Below, piece after piece: positions 7,012 to 14,012 of a DNA stretch of 14,436 bases. Position 1 is the stretch's first letter; each line of letters opens with the position of its first letter. Position numbers and translations under genes: made by a program. This DNA is from Desulfobacula sp. (GTDB taxonomy: Bacteria; Desulfobacterota; Desulfobacteria; Desulfobacterales; Desulfobacteraceae). Where the stretch lies: contig JABIYQ010000449.1 of the NCBI GenBank assembly GCA_018702715.1, positions 1-14,436 of the forward strand. The letters are read 5' to 3'. The notes under the pieces were generated by a model, which saw only the letters and a program-made list of their open reading frames with translations, did no database searches and was not told the origin of the DNA.

Positions 7012-8445
7012 TTATTTTGATAAAACCTTTTTTGACTTTAATCGATATTTTTTTAGCTTATAATGAAAAGACTGGGGAGAAATCCCTAAGCTTCTGGCGG
7101 CTTTTGCCGCATTACCTTCAGTTGCTTTTAAAGCATCGGAAATGATCTGTTTCTCATTTGCAGCCTGAGTTTGGGCCAGGTTTGAAGAAAAAACAACGTT
7201 AGCATGAACTTGTGCAGGGGAAGTTTTGGCCACAAGCGGTTTTTGCATTTCTTTTTTTGCAAATGAAAAGATGTGGGATGGCAGATGTGCAAGCCTGATA
7301 GTTGTGCCTTTGGCCACCATATTCATTGATGCTTCAATAACATGCTTGAGTTCCCGGACATTTCCAGGCCAGTGATACCGCCTAAACAAGTCTAAAACTG
7401 TTTTAGAGACGTTAGACACCTGTACATTTAATGTTTTATTATATTCTAAAATAAAATACCGGATCAGTTCATTTAATTCATCTTTCCTTTCCCTTAGAGG
7501 CGGCAGCATGATGAAGACCACTCCCATCCTGTAAAACAGGTCCATTCTTAATGTACCATTCTGAATAATTTCCAAGGGCGGATGTCCCACTGAACTGATT
7601 ATTTTTATATCCAGGTCTATCTCTTTTAAAGACCCGAGCTTTCTAACCTTCTTCTCCTGAATAACCCTTAAAAGCTTGACCTGGAGTGTCAACGGCATGG
7701 AATCCAGCTCATCTAAAAAAATGGTCCCACCATCAGCCTGCTCAAAAAGACCGCTTTTATTGATAGCACCGGTAAATGCTCCCTTGGATGTTCCGAACAA
7801 AATCCCTTCCAAAAGGTTTTCCGGAATCGCAGCACAGTTTATCGGAATAAATGGCTTCTTTCTTCTTGAACTATGATTATGGATAGACTGGGCAAATAAT
7901 TCTTTTCCGGTTCCTGTTTCACCATAAATCATGATTGGGGATGGCGAATTAGATGACATACCGGCAATCCGAACCGCATTGAGCATTTCCGGATCTGATC
8001 CGATAATATCGGAAAAATGAAATCTCGCATTGTTGCCCTTTTGATTTTTTTGGGGACCCTTTTGGTCTTGGACAATGGTTTTCTCCAATTGCTGATAGTC
8101 CTTACAAAAATTAATAGCGCCAATCAAAATTCCAGATTTATACAAAGGGTTGACATTATTGATGATATTGGCCACCTTGCCAAGTCTGGTCTGGTATACC
8201 ATGGTTTCATTAATTATGGGTTTGCCGGTTTTCAGGCAACGCATTGTGGGGCTGGTATTATTGTTTAGCTGATAAATATCTACAATCTTCATTCCAATGG
8301 CATCTTCAGGCTTTAAATCATCTATCCTGGCCTGGGTTTCATTATAAAAACTGATTTTTCCTTTGGTATCTGCAATCAAAACACCTTCATGCATGGATGA
8401 TAAAACCCTGTAAATGTCTATATCATCCAGTTGAAGCTTATCCAT
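7012..8445 (-). CDS. Sigma-54-dependent transcriptional activator (PAS, AAA+, Fis-type HTH)
   Basis: 477 residues from ATG 8445, preceded by GGAGAC. An upstream in-frame TTG at 8466 is less likely. An N-terminal PAS-type sensor (about 10-120) resembles that of RocR-like regulators (GVLIADTKGKISFYN; LKTGKPIINE). The AAA+ core has Walker A GETGTGKE at 175-182, the sigma-54 contact loop GAFTGA at 222-227, Walker B TIFLDE at 241-246, and WPGNVREL at 359-366. A Fis-type helix-turn-helix lies at about 440-466 (GNAAKAARSLGISPQSFHYKL). Sensor I reads ISSVGHPP, lacking the Asn usual in NtrC/PspF. There is no phosphoreceiver domain, so a small ligand probably sets its activity. It lies between two sigma-54 promoters and probably activates both operons. 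Confidence 0.93.
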   Translation of the reverse strand: MDKLQLDDIDIYRVLSSMHEGVLIADTKGKISFYNETQARIDDLKPEDAIGMKIVDIYQLNNNTSPTMRCLKTGKPIINETMVYQTRLGKVANIINNVNPLYKSGILIGAINFCKDYQQLEKTIVQDQKGPQKNQKGNNARFHFSDIIGSDPEMLNAVRIAGMSSNSPSPIMIYGETGTGKELFAQSIHNHSSRRKKPFIPINCAAIPENLLEGILFGTSKGAFTGAINKSGLFEQADGGTIFLDELDSMPLTLQVKLLRVIQEKKVRKLGSLKEIDLDIKIISSVGHPPLEIIQNGTLRMDLFYRMGVVFIMLPPLRERKDELNELIRYFILEYNKTLNVQVSNVSKTVLDLFRRYHWPGNVRELKHVIEASMNMVAKGTTIRLAHLPSHIFSFAKKEMQKPLVAKTSPAQVHANVVFSSNLAQTQAANEKQIISDALKATEGNAAKAARSLGISPQSFHYKLKKYRLKSKKVLSK

Positions 8446-8450
8446 AACGC

Positions 8451-8456
8451 GTCTCC
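8451..8456 (-). promoter_or_regulatory. Ribosome binding site deciding the activator start
   Basis: GGAGAC on the minus strand, 5-6 nt before ATG 8445. The alternative TTG at 8466 lies upstream of it. Confidence 0.7.
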
Positions 8457-8459
8457 ATA

Positions 8460-8560
8460 AAATCAAAAAATTTTTATAATTCTTTTGTCACTTTTATACC
8501 TTATTTCTATTAAATGCTCCTTTTATAAAGGAAAGGCAATATAAATCAAAAAATTTTTAT
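8460..8560. repeat. Two 18-bp AT-rich direct repeats upstream of the mtt-type operon
   Basis: AAATCAAAAAATTTTTAT occurs at 8460-8477 and 8543-8560, identical. Each contains a 12-of-13 match to the IHF consensus (AATCAA-N4-TTT). Possible IHF bending sites for the sigma-54 promoter. Weak, because the DNA is AT-rich. Confidence 0.45.
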
Positions 8561-8588
8561 TTTTTCTGTTCAGTTCAACCATGAATTA

Positions 8589-8604
8589 CTTTAAAATTTT
8601 AAAG
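8589..8604. promoter_or_regulatory. Candidate activator-binding palindrome (mtt-type operon)
   Basis: CTTTAAAATTTTAAAG is a perfect 16-bp palindrome about 70 bp upstream of the -24 element. Its half-site CTTTAAA resembles CTGTAAA at 6701-6707, but the spacing between half-sites differs (2 against 5). A binding role is inferred. Confidence 0.35.
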
Positions 8605-8666
8605 CTGTGGCATTAACCCATTAAAATGATTCTAAATATCACCGAATAGCATAGTAGGAAAGCTTC

Positions 8667-8682
8667 TGGCATGGATCATGCA
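8667..8682 (+). promoter_or_regulatory. Sigma-54 (-24/-12) promoter of the mtt-type operon
   Basis: TGGCATGGATCATGCA has GG (8668-8669) and GC (8680-8681) ten bases apart, close to the consensus TGGCACG-N4-TTGCA. The predicted start is near 8693, 52 nt before ATG 8745, the same leader length as predicted for the importer operon. Confidence 0.85.
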
Positions 8683-8744
8683 AATTTTGTATCAATATTC
8701 AACATTTTGCATATTGACAATTATCATCCCGAGGGAGAAGTTAA

Positions 8745-10163
8745 ATGAGATTTTTCGAATATTTTTCAACACATGAATTAGAAACAATTCACGAAGCCAC
8801 CTTGACTGTTATGGAGACAGCAGGCCTTGTTTTTTCTTATGAACCGGCAAGAAAGCTTTTTGCCGGGGCCGGCTGTAAAATAGACGGGGAAAGGGTGTTT
8901 TTCCCAAAAAAACTGGTTGAAGAACAAATCGAAAAAGCCCCTTCTCAATTTACACTTTATGCCAGAAATCCTGAAAAAAATGTCACCATCGGGGGAGATA
9001 ATATCGCATTTATGCCATGTTACGGCGCACCATTTGTCAATGACATGGATAAGGGCCGAAGAAAGGGGACCCTTGAAGATTTTAACAACTTTGCCAAATT
9101 GGCCTATGAGAGCCCCTTTATGGATATCACCGGCGGTATGATGACAGAGCCAAATGATATTTGTGTCGCAAACCGGAATGCTGAAAGAATTTATTCTTCA
9201 ATGGTGTTATCAGACAAACCTTTTATGGGAGCAGGAACCAATGGTGCAGACGCCAGGCAAACAATTGAAATGGCATCTTTAGTTTTTGGAAGCCGCAAAG
9301 AAATGGAACAAAAGCCTCCTTTTATCAGTGTCTTATGTTCTTTAACCCCCCTGGGATATGATGACAAAATGTGCGAAGGTATTATGGAATATGCCAAGGC
9401 AGGTATGCCTCAACTGATCTCTTCCCTGGCTATTGCAGGTGCCACTTCCCCGGTCACCATGGAAGGTACTCTGGTTGTCCAGAATGCTGAAGTACTGGCT
9501 GGTATCACGCTGAGCCAGCTTGTCAGGGAAGGCACGCCTATTGTATTTGCCGGCTCTTCATCTGCCACAGCCATGCGGTACGGAACTTTGAGTATCGGTG
9601 CACCGGAAATGGCTATAAATACGGCTGCAACTGCTCAAATGGGACGTTTCTATAATCTTCCCGTCCGGGGCGGAGGGGCTCTGACTGATTCAAAAACAAT
9701 GGATTCCCAGGCTGCCTATGAATCCATGATGAGCATGATGATGGCCACAATGAGCGGCATCAACTTTGTCCTTCACTCTGCAGGCATCCTTGAAGGTTAT
9801 ATTACGGCATCCTATGAAAAATTTATCATTGACAATGAAATCTGCGGGATGTGCAAAAGGATCAAAAAAGGAGAAGATATCACTGCTGAAAAACTTGCTG
9901 TGGATGCAATCAGACAGGTTGGACCCGGAGGTGAATATTTGACTCATATGCATACCTTCAAACATTTTAAACAAGCTCTTTATACTCCGAGTATGGAAGA
10001 ACGAGATAATTTTACCAGCTGGGAAAGCAAAGGCGGATTGACCATGGAACAAAGAGCCAATGCCAAATACAAAGAAATCCTTAAAAACTATGAAGAACCT
10101 TATATGGATGGCAGCATCCGCAAAGACCTTGATACTTATATAAATTCAATTCGAAACGCTTAA
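8745..10163 (+). CDS. MttB superfamily (trimethylamine methyltransferase-like) protein 1, non-pyrrolysine
   Basis: 472 residues, with GAGGGAG upstream of ATG 8745. The N-terminal motif IHEATLTVMETAG (15-27) and later blocks LTDSKTMDSQAAYE (313-326), SAGILEG (345-351) and VGPGGEYLTHMHTFKHF (392-408) mark the MttB TIM-barrel family, whose usual length is about 470-500. The frame is uninterrupted and ends in TAA, so no amber codon encodes pyrrolysine. Non-pyrrolysine members such as MtgB demethylate quaternary amines (glycine betaine, proline betaine, carnitine), passing methyl to Co(I) of a small corrinoid protein. No corrinoid protein, corrinoid:THF methyltransferase or RamA activase is encoded here, so partners must be elsewhere. 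First gene behind a sigma-54 promoter. It is clearly diverged from the second MttB-like protein at 12380. Confidence 0.92.
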   Translation: MRFFEYFSTHELETIHEATLTVMETAGLVFSYEPARKLFAGAGCKIDGERVFFPKKLVEEQIEKAPSQFTLYARNPEKNVTIGGDNIAFMPCYGAPFVNDMDKGRRKGTLEDFNNFAKLAYESPFMDITGGMMTEPNDICVANRNAERIYSSMVLSDKPFMGAGTNGADARQTIEMASLVFGSRKEMEQKPPFISVLCSLTPLGYDDKMCEGIMEYAKAGMPQLISSLAIAGATSPVTMEGTLVVQNAEVLAGITLSQLVREGTPIVFAGSSSATAMRYGTLSIGAPEMAINTAATAQMGRFYNLPVRGGGALTDSKTMDSQAAYESMMSMMMATMSGINFVLHSAGILEGYITASYEKFIIDNEICGMCKRIKKGEDITAEKLAVDAIRQVGPGGEYLTHMHTFKHFKQALYTPSMEERDNFTSWESKGGLTMEQRANAKYKEILKNYEEPYMDGSIRKDLDTYINSIRNA

Positions 10164-10231
10164 ATCGTGTCTGAACAAAAAATTAACAGCTTTCAGTCAG
10201 GCTTTAAACTAATAAAAAGAAAGGAAATAAA

Positions 10232-11107
10232 ATGTTATTAGGATTACACACTTATAGTTTCCATTTGCACGGCATGGGGCAAAACTGGGGAGGTCATACA
10301 CTCACCTGGCCAAGGGTGATGGATATTTTTAAGCTCATGGACTGGGCCGTGGATAATAGTCTTGACGGGCTTCATATTACAGCGGTTGACTGTGAATCAA
10401 CAGATGAGGCACAGCTTACAAAAATCAAGGATGCGGCAAGAGATCATGGTCTTTACCTTGAATACAATTTTTCTCTTGATGAAGAATTTGATCCAAGACT
10501 GACCCATACTCTAGAACAGGGTATAAGAATTGCTCATACCCTTGGATCGGATATCGGAAAAGTCAGTTTAGATCTGCGCCGTCCCCGTCCCCTTTGCGCA
10601 AGCCGTCATCATCCAGACATTATGAAACAGCTTAATCATATTTCCGGGCTTACACGAAAAGTTTTGCCTCTGTTAGAGGACACAGGTGTTAAGCTGGCAT
10701 TTGAAAATCATACTGAATCCTTTGCAAGTGAGATTTTATGGCTGATTGATGAGGTCAACCACGAGAGTGTCGGTGCCTGTGTAGATACTGTGAATTCAGT
10801 AATGGTTTTAGAAGATCCTATGACAGCAATTGAAACCCTGACACCCAGATCATTTACAAATCACTTTTGTGACCATAGAATTGAACGGGATCAATTCGGA
10901 TGCAAATTTACCGGTGTGGCCTGCGGAGATGGGGACATTGATTTAAAAAAAGCCCTTGAAATTTTCAAAAAAACATCCTCCATGAACCGTATCAACATTG
11001 AAGTGGAATGGGATGCTGGTGACGATGGACCTGAGACTGCCAGAAAAAAAGAATATGAGGCCGTTGTAAAAAGTATTCAATACTGCCGAAACGTTTTAAA
11101 TATTTAA
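10232..11107 (+). CDS. Sugar phosphate isomerase/epimerase-like TIM-barrel protein (xylose isomerase-like superfamily)
   Basis: 291 residues. ATG 10232 follows AAAGGA. It begins LGLHTYSFHLHG, the first barrel strand of the AP endonuclease 2 / xylose isomerase-like fold. Likely metal ligands are Glu158 (LAFENH), Asp185 (GACVDTVNS), His211 (TNHFCDH) and Glu257 or Glu259 (NIEVEW), in the usual order for this family. Members isomerise or epimerise hydroxy-ketones and sugars, and some are dehydratases or lyases, so the reaction is undetermined. It lies 68 bp after the first mttB-like gene and 27 bp before the enolase-like gene, in the same transcription unit. By context it may rearrange the carbon skeleton of a hydroxylated amine after demethylation (inference). 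Confidence 0.85.
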   Translation: MLLGLHTYSFHLHGMGQNWGGHTLTWPRVMDIFKLMDWAVDNSLDGLHITAVDCESTDEAQLTKIKDAARDHGLYLEYNFSLDEEFDPRLTHTLEQGIRIAHTLGSDIGKVSLDLRRPRPLCASRHHPDIMKQLNHISGLTRKVLPLLEDTGVKLAFENHTESFASEILWLIDEVNHESVGACVDTVNSVMVLEDPMTAIETLTPRSFTNHFCDHRIERDQFGCKFTGVACGDGDIDLKKALEIFKKTSSMNRINIEVEWDAGDDGPETARKKEYEAVVKSIQYCRNVLNI

Positions 11108-11134
11108 AAATCATTATCATTGGAGGCATAATCA

Positions 11135-12319
11135 ATGAAAATTACCGCTGTCAGGGCAACACCTGTTAATATCCCTATGGAAGCGCCATTTTACTGGTCC
11201 GTGGGTCTATATCCGGGAACCTCTAAAGCCATTATTGAAATAGAGACGGATGAAGGCATCATCGGCATTGGAGAATCACCTTCATGGGATTGTGCAAATG
11301 TTATCAATAAAGATCTGGCTCCCCGATTGATCGGTCATGATCCTTTGGACATCACGGGTTGTGAAATGAAATGTGTGCCGGAGTGGGTAGTTGTTCAGAA
11401 CACAGATGATGCTTCTGTTGTAAAGGCATTTGGAGGAATTGAAATTGCCTTGTGGGATATCCGGGGAAAAGCCTGGAACCAACCTCTGTATAAACTTTTA
11501 GGCGGTGCTGTCAGAAAAGAGATTCCCTTTACGGAATATTTCGGTTTTCGCATTGAAAAAAACGGCATGGGTGGTGAAACAACGGCACAACAGGTTGTTG
11601 ACTATTGTATGAAAATGCGCGAAGAACATGGAGCAACAATGTTTGAAGGCAAGTTAAGTTTAGGTGATCCTCATCTTGAAATTGCCACTGTAAAAATGTT
11701 GAGGGAAAACCTTGGAGATACAGACATGATAAGACTGGACTCAAATATGTCCTGGTCTCTATCAACGGCAAAGCACATTTTAAGAGAAATAGAACCATAC
11801 AATATTCGAAATTACGAAGACCCGGTTTCAACATTTGAACAGATGGCCCAATTAAGAAAAAATTGTTCTATTCCCTTTTCAACCCATGTTCCTGATATCA
11901 CAAGAGCCGTGGCTTTGGGTGTTCCTGATAATATTGTCACCAATTTTGCAGTATTGGGTGGAATCAGGAGAGCGATTCGTTTTATCGGTGCCTGTGAAGC
12001 CATGGGTATTGGATTCTGGTGCTATAGCGGTGACGCAGGAGTCTGTACTGCAGCATATCTTCATTTAGTGGCTGCCACTGAATGGATTCACGAACCCAGC
12101 CAGTCCCTTTTCCGCTGGCAGAGTGATGATGTGATTGAACAAGGACCTTTCAGGCAGGTTAACAATGTTATTTTGGTACCTGAAGGGCCAGGCCTCGGTG
12201 TAACCTTATCCAACAAGGGATTAAAGAGATGTCATCAAAGATTTATTGATGACGGTCCCATAAATCATTTTTTTAACCCTGAAAACCCGGGTAGATTAAC
12301 CCGGCTTCCTCGAAATTAA
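11135..12319 (+). CDS. Enolase-superfamily (mandelate racemase/glucarate dehydratase-like) protein with altered active site
   Basis: 394 residues, with GGAGG before ATG 11135. The capping domain begins MKITAVRATPVNIP. The barrel shows Lys173 (FEGKLS), metal ligands Asp202 (RLDSNMSW) and Glu228 (NYEDP), and a C-terminal PEGPGLGVTL block as in glucarate dehydratase. By motif alignment from memory, the usual KxK of strand 2 is Glu171-x-Lys173, the third metal ligand position is His251 (STHVPD) instead of Asn, Asp or Glu, and the His-Asp dyad is replaced by Asn270 and Tyr297. It may therefore catalyse a racemisation, epimerisation or dehydration with a different acid/base set. Enolase-family epimerases act on hydroxyproline betaine in other bacteria, which makes a betaine-derived substrate conceivable. 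It sits between the epimerase-like gene and the second mttB-like gene. Confidence 0.85.
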   Translation: MKITAVRATPVNIPMEAPFYWSVGLYPGTSKAIIEIETDEGIIGIGESPSWDCANVINKDLAPRLIGHDPLDITGCEMKCVPEWVVVQNTDDASVVKAFGGIEIALWDIRGKAWNQPLYKLLGGAVRKEIPFTEYFGFRIEKNGMGGETTAQQVVDYCMKMREEHGATMFEGKLSLGDPHLEIATVKMLRENLGDTDMIRLDSNMSWSLSTAKHILREIEPYNIRNYEDPVSTFEQMAQLRKNCSIPFSTHVPDITRAVALGVPDNIVTNFAVLGGIRRAIRFIGACEAMGIGFWCYSGDAGVCTAAYLHLVAATEWIHEPSQSLFRWQSDDVIEQGPFRQVNNVILVPEGPGLGVTLSNKGLKRCHQRFIDDGPINHFFNPENPGRLTRLPRN

Positions 12320-12379
12320 GTTCAATTAAGGACTGGGGACAAAACAATATTAACGATACTAAATCTTGAAGGAGAAACA

Positions 12380-13816
12380 ATGGGCACTATAACTGAAGAT
12401 CTTTATTTTAAGCCTAGTTTGAGAGTTGTTAATGATGTACAGATAGAACAGATTCATGCTGCAACACTGGAGGTCCTGGAAAGGACAGGCGTTAAGATGA
12501 CACATCCAAAAGGGCTTGAAATACTGGAGGGTGCCGGAGCAAAGGTCAAGGACAATCGTGTCAGATTCCCTTCGTGGATGGTGGAGGATGCCATTGCTAA
12601 AGCTCCGCATCGTATGGCGCTTGGCAATCAAAAAGGGGAGCGGACGGTTTTTCTTGAAAAGGACAATTCTTATTTTGGCCCCAGCCTTGACTGTATTGAT
12701 TATATGGACCCCAAGACCCATAAAAGGGTGAGGTTTAAAAGTGATCATGTTAAGACAACAGCTGCTTTGTGTGATGGTCTTGATCGTTTTGACTGGTGCA
12801 TGATTATTGGTATGGCAGATGATGTACCGCCGGATATTGCCGACCGTGTGGTGGTGAGAAATACTTTGCAATATTGCGAAAAACCTCTTGTTTTCTGCTG
12901 CAAGGACACCAATAGTGTCAAGGATATTTATGAAATGGGGCTGCTGCTGTGCGGTGGCAAGGAAAATTTTGACAAGGCCCCCTGTCTTGTGCATTATTCT
13001 GAACCGATTTCTCCCCTGCTGTATTATGATCCAGCTGTGGATAAAATTATTTTCTGCGCTGAAAAAAACATTCCTTTGATCAATTTTCCCGCGCCCCAGG
13101 CTTGTGGATCAGCGCCTGCAACTTTTGCAGGTACAATTGTACAGGGTAGTGCCGAATCTTTAAGCGGTCTGGTTCTCCACCAACTTGTCAACCCGGGTGC
13201 CCCTTTTATTTATGGCGCTTTTACCACCATAATGGATATGAAGACCAGCATTTTTTCCTATGGTGCAACTGAACTGAGCCTTATGACCGGTGCCATGGCA
13301 CAGATGGCACAATTTTATAAATTGCCTTTTTTTGGGACTGCCGGAGCAAGTGATTCAAAATTTTGTGATGCCCAGGCTGGAGCAGAGGCAGCATTCCAAT
13401 GTCTTACAGCAGCGGCAGTGGGATCAGGCCTGGTTCATGACTGTTCAAGCTGGATGGATCATGGAAACCTTGTTTCACCTGAGTTCATGGTACTGGCCCA
13501 TGATATTGTGGATTCAATTCATCATTTTATGAAAGGCATTCCCATTACAAATGAAACCCTTGCCATTGACCTCATTGACAAGGTAGGACCAGGCGGCCAC
13601 TATCTAACCCAACAGCATACCATGGATAATTTCAAAAGGATAAAATACTCAGAACTTTTTGATCGAAGTATATACGCCAAGTGGGAAGAGGCGGGTTCCA
13701 GAAAATTTGAAGAACGTTTACAGGCGTTAACTTTGAAAAAAATGGCGCACCAGCCAAGACTGCTTTCCAAAGAAATAATCAAAGAACTTGATACAATGCA
13801 GGCAAAATGGGAATAA
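12380..13816 (+). CDS. MttB superfamily (trimethylamine methyltransferase-like) protein 2, non-pyrrolysine
   Basis: 478 residues. ATG 12380 follows GAAGGAG. Family blocks are IHAATLEVLERTGV (25-38), GASDSKFCDAQAGAEAAF (322-339), HDCSSWMDHG (353-362) and VGPGGHYLTQQHTMDNF (402-418). The frame has no amber codon and ends in TAA, so it is a non-pyrrolysine member. Predicted role: transfer of a methyl group from a quaternary or tertiary amine to a cognate corrinoid protein encoded outside the window. It differs strongly from the first MttB-like protein (for example VGSGLVHDCSSWMDHG against MSGINFVLHSAGILEG). The two may therefore act on successive or different substrates, or form a hetero-assembly. 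It is the last gene of the operon. A 60-bp gap separates it from the enolase-like gene, and a MITE starts 26 bp after its stop. Confidence 0.92.
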   Translation: MGTITEDLYFKPSLRVVNDVQIEQIHAATLEVLERTGVKMTHPKGLEILEGAGAKVKDNRVRFPSWMVEDAIAKAPHRMALGNQKGERTVFLEKDNSYFGPSLDCIDYMDPKTHKRVRFKSDHVKTTAALCDGLDRFDWCMIIGMADDVPPDIADRVVVRNTLQYCEKPLVFCCKDTNSVKDIYEMGLLLCGGKENFDKAPCLVHYSEPISPLLYYDPAVDKIIFCAEKNIPLINFPAPQACGSAPATFAGTIVQGSAESLSGLVLHQLVNPGAPFIYGAFTTIMDMKTSIFSYGATELSLMTGAMAQMAQFYKLPFFGTAGASDSKFCDAQAGAEAAFQCLTAAAVGSGLVHDCSSWMDHGNLVSPEFMVLAHDIVDSIHHFMKGIPITNETLAIDLIDKVGPGGHYLTQQHTMDNFKRIKYSELFDRSIYAKWEEAGSRKFEERLQALTLKKMAHQPRLLSKEIIKELDTMQAKWE

Positions 13817-13841
13817 AAAAATTTTAATTCCAAATAAAATC

Positions 13842-13988
13842 GTAACTATTCAGCTCTTATGCTTGAAACCGCCCTATCCAATGGATATTTTTGGTGGATA
13901 TTTGTTTCGATGCTAAACGCTTAACCTTCTGCAAATATCCATCAGACAGGGCTTTGAGATAACTTCTTTTAACGGGCTAAACAATTAC
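13842..13988 (-). mobile_element. MITE copy B (147 bp), inverted relative to copy A
   Basis: On the plus strand it starts GTAACTATTCAGC and ends with GGCTAAACAATTAC, the complement of GTAATTGTTTAGCC. It is flanked by 8-bp direct repeats ATAAAATC (13834-13841) and ATAAAACC (13989-13996), with one mismatch. Read on the minus strand it matches copy A at 125 of 134 aligned bases and carries an extra 13 bp that partly duplicates AAATATCCA. The internal stem (right arm 13932-13952, left arm from 13871) keeps pairing on the minus strand through G-U pairs. It has no coding capacity. It separates the mtt-type operon from the polyferredoxin gene and supplies almost all the DNA upstream of the latter. 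Confidence 0.85.
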
Positions 13989-14012
13989 ATAAAACCACAG
14001 GGACTATTGTAA

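Larger units (their letters stand above)
8446..8744. other. 299-bp divergent regulatory region between the activator gene and the mtt-type operon
   Basis: AT-rich, with no gene supported. It contains two identical 18-bp repeats (8460-8477, 8543-8560), a 16-bp palindrome (8589-8604), a sigma-54 promoter facing right (8667-8682), and a 52-nt predicted leader. I could not identify a convincing sigma-70 promoter for the activator gene. Confidence 0.75.

Noticed and set aside
12359..12994. 211-residue minus-strand open frame
   Set aside because: Opposite the second mttB-like gene, whose motifs and ribosome site are clear; no recognisable domain.
8745..13816. Pyrrolysine-containing MttB
   Set aside because: Neither mttB-like frame has an internal in-frame TAG, and both end in TAA.
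6758..13996. Composite transposon bounded by the two MITEs
   Set aside because: Each MITE has its own, different 8-bp target duplication, so they inserted separately. No shared outer duplication exists.
13817..14012. Sigma-54 promoter for the polyferredoxin gene
   Set aside because: No GG-N10-GC pair with acceptable flanking bases was found. A TTGAGA...TAAACA pair inside the MITE is too weak to call.
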